56,874 bases of DNA from an uncultured Flammeovirgaceae bacterium (GTDB lineage: Bacteria; Bacteroidota; Bacteroidia; Cytophagales; Cyclobacteriaceae): contig CAKZYJ010000075.1 of NCBI GenBank assembly GCA_937884755.1, positions 1-56,874 of the forward strand, written 5' to 3'. The position numbers and the translations under genes are program-made. This document shows, in pieces, positions 1 to 8,920 of this stretch (position 1 is its first letter; each line of letters starts with the position of its first letter). The notes below the pieces were generated by a model. The model had not been told where the DNA came from. It saw nothing but the letters and a program-made list of their open reading frames with translations, and searched no databases.

Positions 1-1
1 A

Positions 2-448
2 GGAGTACCCGTGGTCTCGCACGGCATGAATACCGATCCGGCGTCGGTGGCCTACGATGCGGTGAAGCAGGGGGTGGATCAGAAGGCTGATCTAGTGATT
101 GTGGATACCGCCGGTCGTCTACATAATAAGGTCAATCTGATGAATGAGCTTTCTAAGATTAAGCGCGTCATTCAGAAATTTGTGCCCGAAGCTCCCCACG
201 AGGTGCTGTTGGTGTTGGATGGTAGCACTGGTCAGAATGCCTTCATTCAGGCTCGGGAGTTTACCAAAGCTACTGAAGTAAGCGCGCTGGCTATTACCAA
301 ACTAGATGGCTCAGCCAAGGGCGGAGTGGTTATCGGTATCTCTGATCAATTTAAAATTCCGGTGAAATATATTGGAGTAGGCGAGAAGATGGAAGATCTA
401 CAAGTCTTCAACAAAATGGAATTTGTCGATTCGCTGTTTAGTAAGTAG
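2..448 (+). CDS. ftsY: Signal recognition particle receptor FtsY, C-terminal part (5' end outside window)
   Basis: This is the 3' end of the SRP receptor GTPase, which docks SRP-bound ribosomes at the inner membrane for co-translational insertion. About 148 residues are visible. The SRP-GTPase G3 motif DTAGR (with the typical following NLMNEL helix), the G4 motif TKLDG followed by SAKGG, and the closing segment GVGEKMEDLQVF are all present. The reading frame is open at the window edge, so the N-terminal A/NG part and the P-loop lie upstream. The DNxxxAAA-like segment and the spacing between G3 and G4 match FtsY better than Ffh, and there is no M domain after the G domain. Identification is firm; only the start is missing. 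Confidence 0.95.
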   Translation, partial: GVPVVSHGMNTDPASVAYDAVKQGVDQKADLVIVDTAGRLHNKVNLMNELSKIKRVIQKFVPEAPHEVLLVLDGSTGQNAFIQAREFTKATEVSALAITKLDGSAKGGVVIGISDQFKIPVKYIGVGEKMEDLQVFNKMEFVDSLFSK

Positions 449-576
449 TTATTTGGGTTTTCCTAAGAATTTAGGTGCATTACGTATGAGTAGGTACTTA
501 ATCAGAAAATTTTTCTAAACGATCTTATCAAACCTCGAGCTAGCTTTCCTGTTTTATAGCTGTAAAGCGAATAGAA

Positions 577-1878
577 ATGAAGAAAGCCTATTTTTTGCCT
601 TTTTGTTTTTACCTACTCTCCTACGCTCAGGCTCAAGTCGATACTACTGTATACTCGCAAGAGTATATTGAAAGAAGTACGAAGTTTGCCTGGTTTACTC
701 TGGGAGGTGATATACTGATGCTATCGGGAGGAGATACTGATTTTTTGCAAGATGGTACCCTACGAAATACCTCATTTAGCAATACTTTTATTCCTCGAAT
801 AACGCTAGGCGGGATACACTTCTGGGGATATGCTGACTTCTACGTTACTTTTCCTCTGTCTCTTTTATCGTGGCAAAATACTCCTACTGTTTTTGAAGAG
901 CTTTCCTACTCCCAGGGAATAGAAACTGGCATGCGGATCTACCCTATAAAACTACAGCCAGACCGGGTTAGCCCGTTTGTAGGGTTAAGTTTCCGCAGCT
1001 TATCGTACCAACACACGCTCGAGGAAGGTGAGTATACTGAAGGAGGAGCGCGTTACCGGCGCATGATCGCCCCCCTACAATTCGGTGCTACTTATACTAC
1101 CGATAAATACTTAATCTCCGCTTCGGCCTATTATCAGTTTCAAGACGAGATTGATTATTATATTTCCCCCACTCAAACTGGTACCACAACATTTGAGCCG
1201 TTTTCGTTCAATGTCAGTCTTCTACGGTATTGGGATACCGATGGGTTTATGAGAAATCCGAAGGTGGTTCGCAATCTTAATGAGCAGCATCATGTTCTCG
1301 TGAAAGAAAACCGTTTGAGTACTTGGTATTGGGGATTAGGACCATCGGCGGGGCTACAGATTTCCAGATCGGGTTATCTGGAGCGTAACTTTCCCTATTT
1401 GTACGATGATTACTTTGGAGGCTTTATGCCGGATATTACTTTCGGGCGATTTTTTAACAAACCTGACATGAATGTGGGGGTATCATTTCGAACTTTGGGT
1501 GACCGCCTAACCGGGTTTGATACTGAAATTAGATTACGAAGGTATTCTTTTATGCTAGAGTCGTACAAGAACTTGTTTAATTGGTTGGGGTTTGTGCCTT
1601 TTGCTGGAGTTACTGGATCTGTAGAGAATCTGAGAGCTAACGTAAATGGAACGGAGTATCAAGAAACCAAGCCAGCGTTGGGGTTGATATTCGGTTGGGA
1701 TATTCGTGTGACGAAAACCGGAACAAGCCTTCTCCGCACCAATCTGCGTTGGATTCCTGATTTACACTTAGAAATAGAGGGTGAGAAAATGATGTTTGAC
1801 CACCTGGAGTTTAATTTCATTCAGTGGGTACAATTTATTGGCCGAAAGAAAGCGTACGAAAAATACAGGACAAAGTAA
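577..1878 (+). CDS. Predicted secreted outer-membrane beta-barrel-like protein
   Basis: The 433-residue product starts with a short signal peptide (MKKAYFLPFCFYLLSYAQAQ, cleavage after AQA). The mature part is rich in alternating aromatic/polar strands (for example LGGIHFWGYADFYVTFPLSLL and repeated Y/F/W endings), which is typical of outer-membrane barrels. I do not recognise a named family. It stands alone on the plus strand: ftsY ends 128 bp upstream and the minus-strand PAP2-like gene converges 31 bp downstream. The start was chosen because the signal peptide follows directly. Function unknown; a barrel or a surface beta protein is inferred from composition only. Confidence 0.7.
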   Translation: MKKAYFLPFCFYLLSYAQAQVDTTVYSQEYIERSTKFAWFTLGGDILMLSGGDTDFLQDGTLRNTSFSNTFIPRITLGGIHFWGYADFYVTFPLSLLSWQNTPTVFEELSYSQGIETGMRIYPIKLQPDRVSPFVGLSFRSLSYQHTLEEGEYTEGGARYRRMIAPLQFGATYTTDKYLISASAYYQFQDEIDYYISPTQTGTTTFEPFSFNVSLLRYWDTDGFMRNPKVVRNLNEQHHVLVKENRLSTWYWGLGPSAGLQISRSGYLERNFPYLYDDYFGGFMPDITFGRFFNKPDMNVGVSFRTLGDRLTGFDTEIRLRRYSFMLESYKNLFNWLGFVPFAGVTGSVENLRANVNGTEYQETKPALGLIFGWDIRVTKTGTSLLRTNLRWIPDLHLEIEGEKMMFDHLEFNFIQWVQFIGRKKAYEKYRTK

Positions 1879-1909
1879 GTAGCTAAAGGAGTAAGGACAT
1901 TCTTATATA

Positions 1910-2542
1910 CTAGGGAACAAATATCAAAACGGAGGATAGGCTGATGGTTATACCGATGATGCAGCCAACCAGTACATCCATGGGTTTATGGGAGCCCAAG
2001 TAAAGTCTCGCCGACATTACCAGTCCACTCAGGAGCAGAAAGCCTACTAGTGGAAGTACCAGAAAGGCTTGAGGATACTTGGTACCTAATCCAATTATGA
2101 ATCCTACCAACCCAAAACTGCTAGCACTGTAAGCACTTACTTTCAAAAATAGATTGGCGATAGTCACTGCTACGATGATAGCTGTGGTGGCGGCCAAAAT
2201 TACACTTAGCACCGGGCTGGCCTCAAACTTATAAACAAACAGAAATGTGACAATCAGGTAAAAAATGCTGATGAAGAAGAAGGGGAGTATCCGTTCCTGC
2301 CGGGTAGGCATGGATATAATAGCTAGATAGTTAGCCCGGATTACCAGAAAGCGGGAAACTGTTACGTAGACTATCGGGATGAGGAAAGTGGTTAAGAAGA
2401 TAGCCAACAGTAAATAATCTGCGTTTCCTACACCTGGACGGACAACAATAGGAGCGTAGTAAAATAGCAGTGCAAATAAGTAGGTAGGCATCAGCAGAGG
2501 GTGCATCAGCACCGAGCACACAACCGCCAGTTTTCGTATCAT
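1910..2542 (-). CDS. PAP2-like integral membrane protein
   Basis: A 210-residue polytopic protein with about six hydrophobic segments. The C-terminal stretch SARLYLGSHKPMDVLVGCIIG resembles the last conserved motif of PAP2-type lipid phosphatases (SRxYLGxHxPxDVxxG). The first PAP2 motif (KxxxxxxRP) is not evident and the middle SGH motif is replaced by a serine-rich segment (SAYSASSFG), so phosphatase activity is doubtful. Its ATG shares one base with the rpoN stop (TAATG at 2540-2544), so translation is probably coupled to rpoN. Bacteroidetes commonly carry such short PAP2 relatives of unknown substrate. Confidence 0.7.
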   Translation of the reverse strand: MIRKLAVVCSVLMHPLLMPTYLFALLFYYAPIVVRPGVGNADYLLLAIFLTTFLIPIVYVTVSRFLVIRANYLAIISMPTRQERILPFFFISIFYLIVTFLFVYKFEASPVLSVILAATTAIIVAVTIANLFLKVSAYSASSFGLVGFIIGLGTKYPQAFLVLPLVGFLLLSGLVMSARLYLGSHKPMDVLVGCIIGITISLSSVLIFVP

Positions 2543-3996
2543 TAAAGTTCCTTTCTTAGCCGAGCCACCGGAATCTGTAGCTGCTCCCGATACTTCGCTA
2601 CCGTTCTACGGGCAATATTATAACCTTTATCCTTTAGTAGTTTTTCTAGCTTATCGTCTGAAAGCGGTTTGCGCTTATCTTCGTTATCAACCAGTTCTTT
2701 CAGATAGTTTTTCACCTCGCGGCTACTTACATCTTCACCCGAATCGGTAGCAATACCTTCCGAGAAGAAGTATTTAAGCGGATACGTGCCGTACTCGGTT
2801 TGTACCGACTTGCTGTTAGCTACCCGCGACACGGTAGAGATATCCATTCCAATTTCGGTGGCGATATCCTTCAGAATCATGGGGCGTAACTTGCTTTCAT
2901 CTCCCGTAAGGAAGAAATCGTACTGGTACTTCACGATGGTTTCCATGGTATTGAGCAAGGTGTTTTGCCGCTGCTTAATAGCATCAATAAACCACTTGGC
3001 TGAATCTAACTTCTGCTTTACAAACGAGACCTGTTCCTTCAGCCTTTTGTCTTTTTTGTCACTCTTATCGTAAGATTGCATCAAATCGGAATACGAGCGG
3101 CTGACCCTAAGCTCGGGGGCATTCTTTGAGTTCAAGGAAAGTTCTAATTTGCCATTATCGTTCGTCAGGATGTAGTCTGGTACTACGTATTGAGTTCGGG
3201 AAGCTAGGCCAGTATCTACTCCACCTGGTTTCGGATTCAGTTTGGTAATGATATTAATTGCCTCCCGCAGGGTGTTTTCGTCTACCCCCAGTTTGCGGCA
3301 AATCTTGTCAAAGTGTTTTTTAGTGAACTCCTTAAAGTTGTTCTCAATAATATCAATAGCCACCCGAGTATAACGATCCTGTTCCGGTTTTCTCTCGAGT
3401 TGCAGTAGCAGGCACTCCTGTAAGTTGCGCGCTCCAATGCCAGGAGGATCAAAATTATGAATCTTGGACAGCAGTTCTTCTAGTTCTTCTACATCCGTAT
3501 CAATATTCAGGGAAAACGCCAAGTCGTTTACGATGGCTTCCAGGTCGCGGCGAATGTATCCGTCGCTTTCAATGCTACCAATAAGTTGTAATCCGATTTG
3601 CTGGCGTCGGTCATCTAATTGAAGAAAATTGAGTTGAGTGAGTAGTTGCTCTACTAGCGAAACCGAAGTAGGCATCGGTAAATCTTTATCGTCCTCGTCT
3701 TGGTACGATCCGTCGCCTTGCATTTTATAACCGCTGAATTCATCCTCCGCCAGATAATCCTCTACACTGATCTCTTCCGAGTAGTCCTCCTGATCATTAT
3801 CGCCAAAATCATCTTCGGCCGTTACGGGCACTTCCTCTTCGTTATCCCGGCCTTCTTCCAAGGCAGGATTTACTTCCAATTCCTGTTCAATACGGGCTTC
3901 CAACTCAGCCGTAGGTATCTGCAACAGCTTGATAAATTGTATCTGCTGCGGCGATAATCGTTGACTAAGTGTTTGGTTTAAACCAAGCTTTTGCAT
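2542..3996 (-). CDS. rpoN: RNA polymerase sigma-54 factor
   Basis: The 484-residue product is a complete sigma-54. Region I at the N-terminus is glutamine/leucine rich (LGLNQTLSQRLSPQQIQFIK), region II is strongly acidic (about residues 50-105, many D/E), then come the core-binding region, the helix-turn-helix (DIATEIGMDISTVSRVAN), and at residues 462-471 the diagnostic RpoN box ARRTVAKYRE that reads the -24 element. It directs transcription from -24/-12 promoters with AAA+ activators; none of those activators is seen in this window. A possible -7 element TAAATTTG lies at 4038-4045 on the same strand. The downstream PAP2-like gene overlaps the stop by one base. Confidence 0.97.
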   Translation of the reverse strand: MQKLGLNQTLSQRLSPQQIQFIKLLQIPTAELEARIEQELEVNPALEEGRDNEEEVPVTAEDDFGDNDQEDYSEEISVEDYLAEDEFSGYKMQGDGSYQDEDDKDLPMPTSVSLVEQLLTQLNFLQLDDRRQQIGLQLIGSIESDGYIRRDLEAIVNDLAFSLNIDTDVEELEELLSKIHNFDPPGIGARNLQECLLLQLERKPEQDRYTRVAIDIIENNFKEFTKKHFDKICRKLGVDENTLREAINIITKLNPKPGGVDTGLASRTQYVVPDYILTNDNGKLELSLNSKNAPELRVSRSYSDLMQSYDKSDKKDKRLKEQVSFVKQKLDSAKWFIDAIKQRQNTLLNTMETIVKYQYDFFLTGDESKLRPMILKDIATEIGMDISTVSRVANSKSVQTEYGTYPLKYFFSEGIATDSGEDVSSREVKNYLKELVDNEDKRKPLSDDKLEKLLKDKGYNIARRTVAKYREQLQIPVARLRKEL

Positions 3997-4037
3997 GCTA
4001 TTTCTTCATGATAAAAATGTGTGCCCCCACTGAGGCG

Positions 4038-4045
4038 CAAATTTA
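4038..4045 (-). promoter_or_regulatory. Possible -7 box of the rpoN promoter
   Basis: The minus strand reads TAAATTTG, matching the Bacteroidetes -7 consensus TAnnTTTG, about 40 bases before the rpoN start. No TTG occurs 19-20 bases upstream, so the call rests on one box only. Confidence 0.3.
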
Positions 4046-4186
4046 TGATATTATCACAAATCTTTGTTAAAAAGACCAAATTATCGTTGTTTTACGGCCA
4101 GTTTTACTACATCCGTAAGGTATTAACTAACTTTCAAGCAGGGTGGTTCTAACCCTTTTAAAAAGCACATTTCTCAAGATAATAGT

Positions 4187-5647
4187 ATGCAAAAATCGCG
4201 GTGGAAAATCAAGCAGTTATTAGGAGATAACTTACCTCAGGAGGCCACTAGCCAACCGGTGGTAGTGAAAGGGTGGGTGCGCACTAAACGAGGCAGCAAG
4301 AATGTGAATTTTATTGCCTTGAATGATGGCTCTACCATCTATAATCTGCAAATAGTGGCTGACCCTGAGCAAGTTTCAGAAGCGGTGCTGGATCGTATTC
4401 ATACCGGGGCGGCACTGTCGGTAACTGGGACATTAGTAGAATCTCAGGGGCAAGGACAACGTTTTGAACTACAGGCTGAAACGATTGAAGTACTGGGAGA
4501 GGCTGACCCTGAGACATATCCATTACAACCTAAAAAGCATTCTTACGAGTTTTTGCGGGAGAAAGCCCATTTGCGTCCTCGTACCTCTACCTTTAGTGCA
4601 GTGTTTCGCTTACGGCATGCCATGACCTTTGCCATCCACAAGTACTTTCACGATCGAGGCTTCTATTGTTTGCATTCGCCTATTATAACCGGCTCGGATG
4701 CGGAGGGTGCGGGAGAGATGTTTCGAGTAACCACCCTCGATCCTAAGAATCCGCCTTTGACTGAAGAAGGTGAGGTGGATTTTCAGGAAGATTTTTTCGG
4801 CAAGGAAGCCAACCTGACCGTATCGGGCCAACTAGAGGCCGAACTGGGCGCGCTGGCACTGTCGGATGTATACACCTTTGGCCCTACCTTCCGGGCCGAA
4901 AACTCCAATACTTCCCGCCATCTGGCCGAGTTCTGGATGATTGAGCCGGAGATGGCTTTTTACGATCTGGACGATAACATGGATCTGGCGGAAGATTTTG
5001 TGAAGTACCTGGTGCAGTTTGCCCTGGACAACTATGCCGACGATCTGGATTTCCTGAACCAACGCCAACTGGACGAAGAGAAGAATAAAAAGAAAGAAGA
5101 GCGCAGCGATATGACGTTGTTGGAACGGTTGCAGTTTGTGGTAGATAGTGAGTTTGAGCGCATTACCTATACTGAGGCCATTAACATTTTGCGTAATTCT
5201 AAGCCGAATAAGAAAAAGAAATTCCAGTTTCTTATCGACCAATGGGGTGCTGATTTGCAATCGGAGCACGAGCGTTTTTTAGTAGAGAAGCACTTCAAGA
5301 AGCCAGTCATTCTGTATAACTACCCCAAAGAGATTAAGGCCTTTTACATGCGGCAAAACGAGGATGATAAAACTGTGGCGGCAATGGATGTGCTCTTTCC
5401 GGGGATTGGCGAGATCATCGGTGGCTCGCAGCGAGAGGAGCGGTTAAGCAATCTGCAACGGAGGATGGCTGAGATGGGGATTCCAGAAAAAGAGATGTGG
5501 TGGTACCTAGAAACCCGCAAGTTTGGTACGGTTCCTCACAGCGGCTTTGGTATTGGCTTTGAGCGGCTAATGATGTTCGTTACCGGTATGCAAAACATCC
5601 GCGATGTGATTCCTTTTCCCCGCACTCCCAAAAATGCTGAATTCTAA
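4187..5647 (+). CDS. asnS: Asparaginyl-tRNA synthetase
   Basis: A 486-residue class IIb aminoacyl-tRNA synthetase that charges tRNA-Asn. The N-terminal OB-fold anticodon-binding domain (about residues 20-110) contains the [19 protein letters not shown] segment. The catalytic core shows class II motif 2 ([20 protein letters not shown]) and motif 3 ([15 protein letters not shown]), ending with the usual [11 protein letters not shown] lysine/glutamate-rich insertion (about residues 285-310, NKKKEERSD) lies inside the catalytic domain, as is common in bacterial AsnRS. It is transcribed divergently from rpoN. The asparagine (not aspartate) assignment follows from the overall AsnRS-like length and the [13 protein letters not shown] ending. 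Confidence 0.96.
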   Translation: MQKSRWKIKQLLGDNLPQEATSQPVVVKGWVRTKRGSKNVNFIALNDGSTIYNLQIVADPEQVSEAVLDRIHTGAALSVTGTLVESQGQGQRFELQAETIEVLGEADPETYPLQPKKHSYEFLREKAHLRPRTSTFSAVFRLRHAMTFAIHKYFHDRGFYCLHSPIITGSDAEGAGEMFRVTTLDPKNPPLTEEGEVDFQEDFFGKEANLTVSGQLEAELGALALSDVYTFGPTFRAENSNTSRHLAEFWMIEPEMAFYDLDDNMDLAEDFVKYLVQFALDNYADDLDFLNQRQLDEEKNKKKEERSDMTLLERLQFVVDSEFERITYTEAINILRNSKPNKKKKFQFLIDQWGADLQSEHERFLVEKHFKKPVILYNYPKEIKAFYMRQNEDDKTVAAMDVLFPGIGEIIGGSQREERLSNLQRRMAEMGIPEKEMWWYLETRKFGTVPHSGFGIGFERLMMFVTGMQNIRDVIPFPRTPKNAEF

Positions 5648-5815
5648 ATATTGAGTGTTATTGTGTTTAAGTGTTATTGTGTTATAGAGTTTAGTGTTTG
5701 AAGTTGAGTCAGTTCTAGCTCTGAACTCCAAACACTGAACTCAGAACACAGAACACTGTTCCTTAGCAACCCGACCACCATAACACTCTATACAATCGCA
5801 CTATAACACCCAACT
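5648..5815. repeat. Spacer made of short-word degenerate inverted repeats
   Basis: The 168-bp gap between asnS and the helicase gene is built from repeated words: GTGTTATTGTG twice at the left end, then AGTTTAGTGTTTG, answered on the right by CCAAACACTGAACTC, GAACACAGAACAC and finally TAACACTC, CACTATAACACC. Left and right halves are imperfect reverse complements, so the transcript could fold into one long hairpin. No gene is visible in it. Confidence 0.7.
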
Positions 5816-7225
5816 ATGTCTAAGCCTTCGGAAGTAATTGCGGCTTATTTTCCTCATCAGCCCACCGAAGGTCAGCAGAAGCTATTTACCCTATTTGATC
5901 TTTTTCTGGCCCAAAAGGCCGACCGCAAAACCGCCTTGTTGCTTAAAGGATACGCCGGCACAGGAAAAACTTCGGTGGTAAGTGCACTAGTAAAAGCCCT
6001 GCCGGAATTCAAGCTAAAGCTAATGCTGCTGGCCCCCACTGGGCGGGCGGCTAAGGTAATGGCCAGCTACTCCGAGCGCAGTGCGTTTACTATTCATAAG
6101 ATTATCTACCAGCGTACCGCTGATCCGATCTCGGGTAGATTGCAGTTCTCCCGTCGCCGAAACTACCAGAAAAATACACTATATGTGGTAGATGAAGCTT
6201 CTATGCTCTCCAACGATGGGGGAAGTGGGCGTAACGGATTGCTATCGGATTTAATCGATTATGTGTTTGAGCAACCGACCAACCGACTGATGCTCATTGG
6301 CGATGCTGCCCAACTGCCCCCGGTGGGGCAAACGCTAAGCCAGGGGTTGAATGCAGAACATCTGGAACACTTGTACGGACTCGATATCTTTGAAACCGAA
6401 CTAACTGAGGTAATGCGGCAAGAGCAGAATTCGGGTATTCTGCGGAATGCCACTCAACTGCGGCAGCAACTTAGTCAGGAAGAATTTGGTATTCAGCTAC
6501 AAACGAGGGGTTTCTCGGATGTATACCGGATGGAAGGCCGTAAGCTGGAGGATGGCCTGCGCTATGCTTATGATAAATTTGGAAAAGATAATACAGCGGT
6601 AATCTGCCGCTCGAACCGGGCAGCGGTACAGTACAATCGCTTCATCCGGCATCAAATATTTTTCTACGACAATGAATTGGAAGTAGGCGATTACCTCATG
6701 ATCGTAAAGAATAATTATTTCTTCACCGAAGAAAATTCCGCCATTTCCTTTCTAGCCAATGGCGATTTTGTGGAGATCATCAAAGTGTTTAATCTGGAGG
6801 AGAAGCACGGATTACGCTTTGCCGACCTGGAATTACGCTTGCTGGACTATCCCGACCAGCCCGCCTTTGATGCTAAAATCATACTGGATGTATTGCACTC
6901 TCCTTCGGTGGCACTGGAGGAAGATAAATATCGGGAGTTGTTTCAGCAGGTGCTGGAAGAGTACGAAGATCAGGAAACCCGCAAGCAACAGCAGGAAGCA
7001 GTACGTAACGATTTGTACCTGAATGCTTTGCAGGTAAAGTACGCTTACGCACTCACCTGTCATAAATCGCAGGGCGGGCAGTGGGATGCGGTATTTGTAG
7101 ACCAAGGCTATCTGCCCGATGAACGGCTTACAATGGAATACATCCGCTGGCTATATACGGCCGTTACTCGCGCTAAACAGCAGCTATTTCTCATGAATTT
7201 CCGCGAAGAATTTTTTTCTGGATAA
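5816..7225 (+). CDS. RecD-like superfamily 1 DNA helicase
   Basis: A 469-residue ATP-dependent helicase of the AAA_30/RecD-Dda type. Motif I (Walker A) GYAGTGKTS lies at residues 45-53, motif Ia LLAPTGRAAKVM at about 71-82, motif II VVDEASM at 124-130, motif III GDAAQLPPVG near 160, and at the C-terminus the UvrD_C_2 elements LTCHKSQGGQWDAVFVDQG and YTAVTRAK. It lacks the N-terminal RecD domains and there is no recB/recC beside it, so it is probably a stand-alone 5'-3' helicase in repair or recombination, as in many Bacteroidetes. The two-frame start is clear: ATG directly after the repeat-rich spacer. Confidence 0.88.
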   Translation: MSKPSEVIAAYFPHQPTEGQQKLFTLFDLFLAQKADRKTALLLKGYAGTGKTSVVSALVKALPEFKLKLMLLAPTGRAAKVMASYSERSAFTIHKIIYQRTADPISGRLQFSRRRNYQKNTLYVVDEASMLSNDGGSGRNGLLSDLIDYVFEQPTNRLMLIGDAAQLPPVGQTLSQGLNAEHLEHLYGLDIFETELTEVMRQEQNSGILRNATQLRQQLSQEEFGIQLQTRGFSDVYRMEGRKLEDGLRYAYDKFGKDNTAVICRSNRAAVQYNRFIRHQIFFYDNELEVGDYLMIVKNNYFFTEENSAISFLANGDFVEIIKVFNLEEKHGLRFADLELRLLDYPDQPAFDAKIILDVLHSPSVALEEDKYRELFQQVLEEYEDQETRKQQQEAVRNDLYLNALQVKYAYALTCHKSQGGQWDAVFVDQGYLPDERLTMEYIRWLYTAVTRAKQQLFLMNFREEFFSG

Positions 7226-7314
7226 GAGCAGCGGACTAGGAGTAAGGCATAGGGGCAGATAACAAGGCGAAGAAATCATCGTGTAACACCATAACACCAA
7301 GTACTATATCTTGG

Positions 7315-8268
7315 CTACTGGATATCAACTAGCTCTAAATCAAAAATGATTGGCTCGTAGGGTCGCCAGTCGCGGATGTTATACTCCTTCAGAAAATCCT
7401 TGCGGATAGCCGGGGGAATGACTTGAATGCCTTCGGCAAAGCCTAGGTGAGAGGGAATCATCACTCGGCCTTTACTACCCTTTTTTAAGGCGCTTACTCC
7501 CGCTTCAAACCCAGGAATTACTGTTTCTTTTCCTATAAAAAACTCAATAGGCTTATTTTCCTCCGATTCATCAAATACCTCACCGTCTAGATAATAGCCT
7601 TTATAATTAACTTTCACCAGACTTCCGGTTTTAGGTAAATCTCCAGTACCCTCTTCTAGTATCTCCAGAAATACTCCAGCTGCCAGCTCTTCTATGCTCA
7701 CAAAGTTCTCCTGAAGGATAAATGCTTCCATAGTCTGATGATTGTTGACTTTAATAGAGTCTTCGTGTTCTAATTTTACTACTTCAACCTCCGCTATCAC
7801 AATAGTTTTTCGGGGGATTAGCTGACCGAAAGAGTAGGAGTCAAAAGCATGGTAGGAAGGTAGGTAGAGCCGATAGCGTTCTCCCACTCGCATACGTTCA
7901 ATTGCGATATTAATTCCTCGGGGGAACAGAGCATTAGGGTTGCGCTGGGCGTGAAAAAACCGGATGGGTGCCACCGAATCGGGTAGATTGCCAATAAGTT
8001 TACCGTTTAAAGTACTTAACGAATAGCGAATAGCTACAATTGATTCATCCTCTACCGCTGCTCCGGCATCGTTTGAAGTCAGCATTTCGGTATAGATACC
8101 ACTGTTGAGGCGCTCGGCCTGTATGCTGTTATCGGTGAGATAGTTGTTAATAAGTTGATCTTCTTCCCGTACTTGCTGCTCAAAGGCGGATTCTTCCTGA
8201 TCCATACACCCTAGCAGTGGACAGGCCACTAAAAGAGAAAATAGAAAATTGGTAAATACTGATTTCAT
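7315..8268 (-). CDS. FKBP-type peptidyl-prolyl isomerase lipoprotein with two FKBP-like domains
   Basis: A 317-residue lipoprotein: signal peptide with lipobox LLGC, cysteine 21. The C-terminal domain (about 205-315) is a normal FKBP (VKVNYKGYYLDGEVFDESEE, FFIGKETVIPGFEAGVSALK, KGSKGRVMIPSHLGF). A second, diverged FKBP-like unit precedes it (about 80-172): VAIRYSLSTLNGKLIGNL, IERMRVGERYRLYLPSYHAF, IVIAEVEVVKLE follow the same strand order. The family catalyses cis-trans isomerisation of proline bonds; a periplasmic, membrane-anchored folding role is inferred. It is divergent from the DUF1573 gene. The tandem layout is read from motif order and not from an alignment. Confidence 0.88.
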   Translation of the reverse strand: MKSVFTNFLFSLLVACPLLGCMDQEESAFEQQVREEDQLINNYLTDNSIQAERLNSGIYTEMLTSNDAGAAVEDESIVAIRYSLSTLNGKLIGNLPDSVAPIRFFHAQRNPNALFPRGINIAIERMRVGERYRLYLPSYHAFDSYSFGQLIPRKTIVIAEVEVVKLEHEDSIKVNNHQTMEAFILQENFVSIEELAAGVFLEILEEGTGDLPKTGSLVKVNYKGYYLDGEVFDESEENKPIEFFIGKETVIPGFEAGVSALKKGSKGRVMIPSHLGFAEGIQVIPPAIRKDFLKEYNIRDWRPYEPIIFDLELVDIQ

Positions 8269-8452
8269 TACTGGGAAAATTAGGTTGTTGCTTCATTGAC
8301 CCAGAATAAGCGTAAAGCGTTGGAAAAACTCGAACTTTCTACAAAATCAGAGAGAAATCATACGCTGGCAGAAAAAAGATGGCAGTAGGGAAATTATTTC
8401 AGGACTACTTTTTGTTGGTGATTTAGCCAACCAATCAAAAACTTTACATAAC

Positions 8453-8863
8453 ATGAAGTACATCTTTGTATCCTTGCTAAGCATCTTTATGATTCAGGCA
8501 GCAGTAGCGCAAAACGCTGCCGAAGAAGCCCCAGACGGACCTCAAATTACTTTTGCTGAAGACACTAAAGACTTTGGGGATATTGTTCAGGGCGATAAGG
8601 TAAGCCACACCTTTGAATTTGAGAACACTGGTACTGAGCCGTTGATTTTATCGAACGTGCTTACTACTTGCGGCTGCACCGCTACTTCCTGGCCTCGCGA
8701 GCCTATCGCACCGGGCGAAACTGCTTCTATTGACGTATCTTTTAACAGTACTGGTAAGAAGGGACGCCAAAACAAAGTGATTACAGTAGTTTCTAACGCA
8801 GTAAATGCTCAGGAGCGGGTGAAATTGATTACTAATGTTCTTCCCAATAAGGATGTACAGTAG
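8453..8863 (+). CDS. DUF1573 secreted protein
   Basis: A 136-residue protein with a signal peptide (cleavage after AVAQ, about residue 19) and one DUF1573 domain: DTKDFGDIVQGDKVSHTF, FENTGTEPLILSNV, then the hallmark TTCGCTATSWPREPIAPGE and the closing FNSTGKKGRQNKVITVVSN. The domain is an Ig-like beta sandwich (ASPM/SPD-2/Hydin related) found mostly in Bacteroidetes; its biochemical role is not established. Single-gene unit: it is followed by a strong stem-loop terminator at 8889-8920. Confidence 0.9.
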   Translation: MKYIFVSLLSIFMIQAAVAQNAAEEAPDGPQITFAEDTKDFGDIVQGDKVSHTFEFENTGTEPLILSNVLTTCGCTATSWPREPIAPGETASIDVSFNSTGKKGRQNKVITVVSNAVNAQERVKLITNVLPNKDVQ

Positions 8864-8888
8864 ATAGGTGCTATCCAAGAATATTGAG

Positions 8889-8920
8889 AATCTCATTCGA
8901 TAGTCGGATGAGGTTTTTTT
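8889..8920 (+). terminator. Rho-independent terminator after the DUF1573 gene
   Basis: A 12-bp stem (AATCTCATTCGA with TCGGATGAGGTT, two G-T pairs), 3-base loop, followed by a T-run. Confidence 0.85.
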
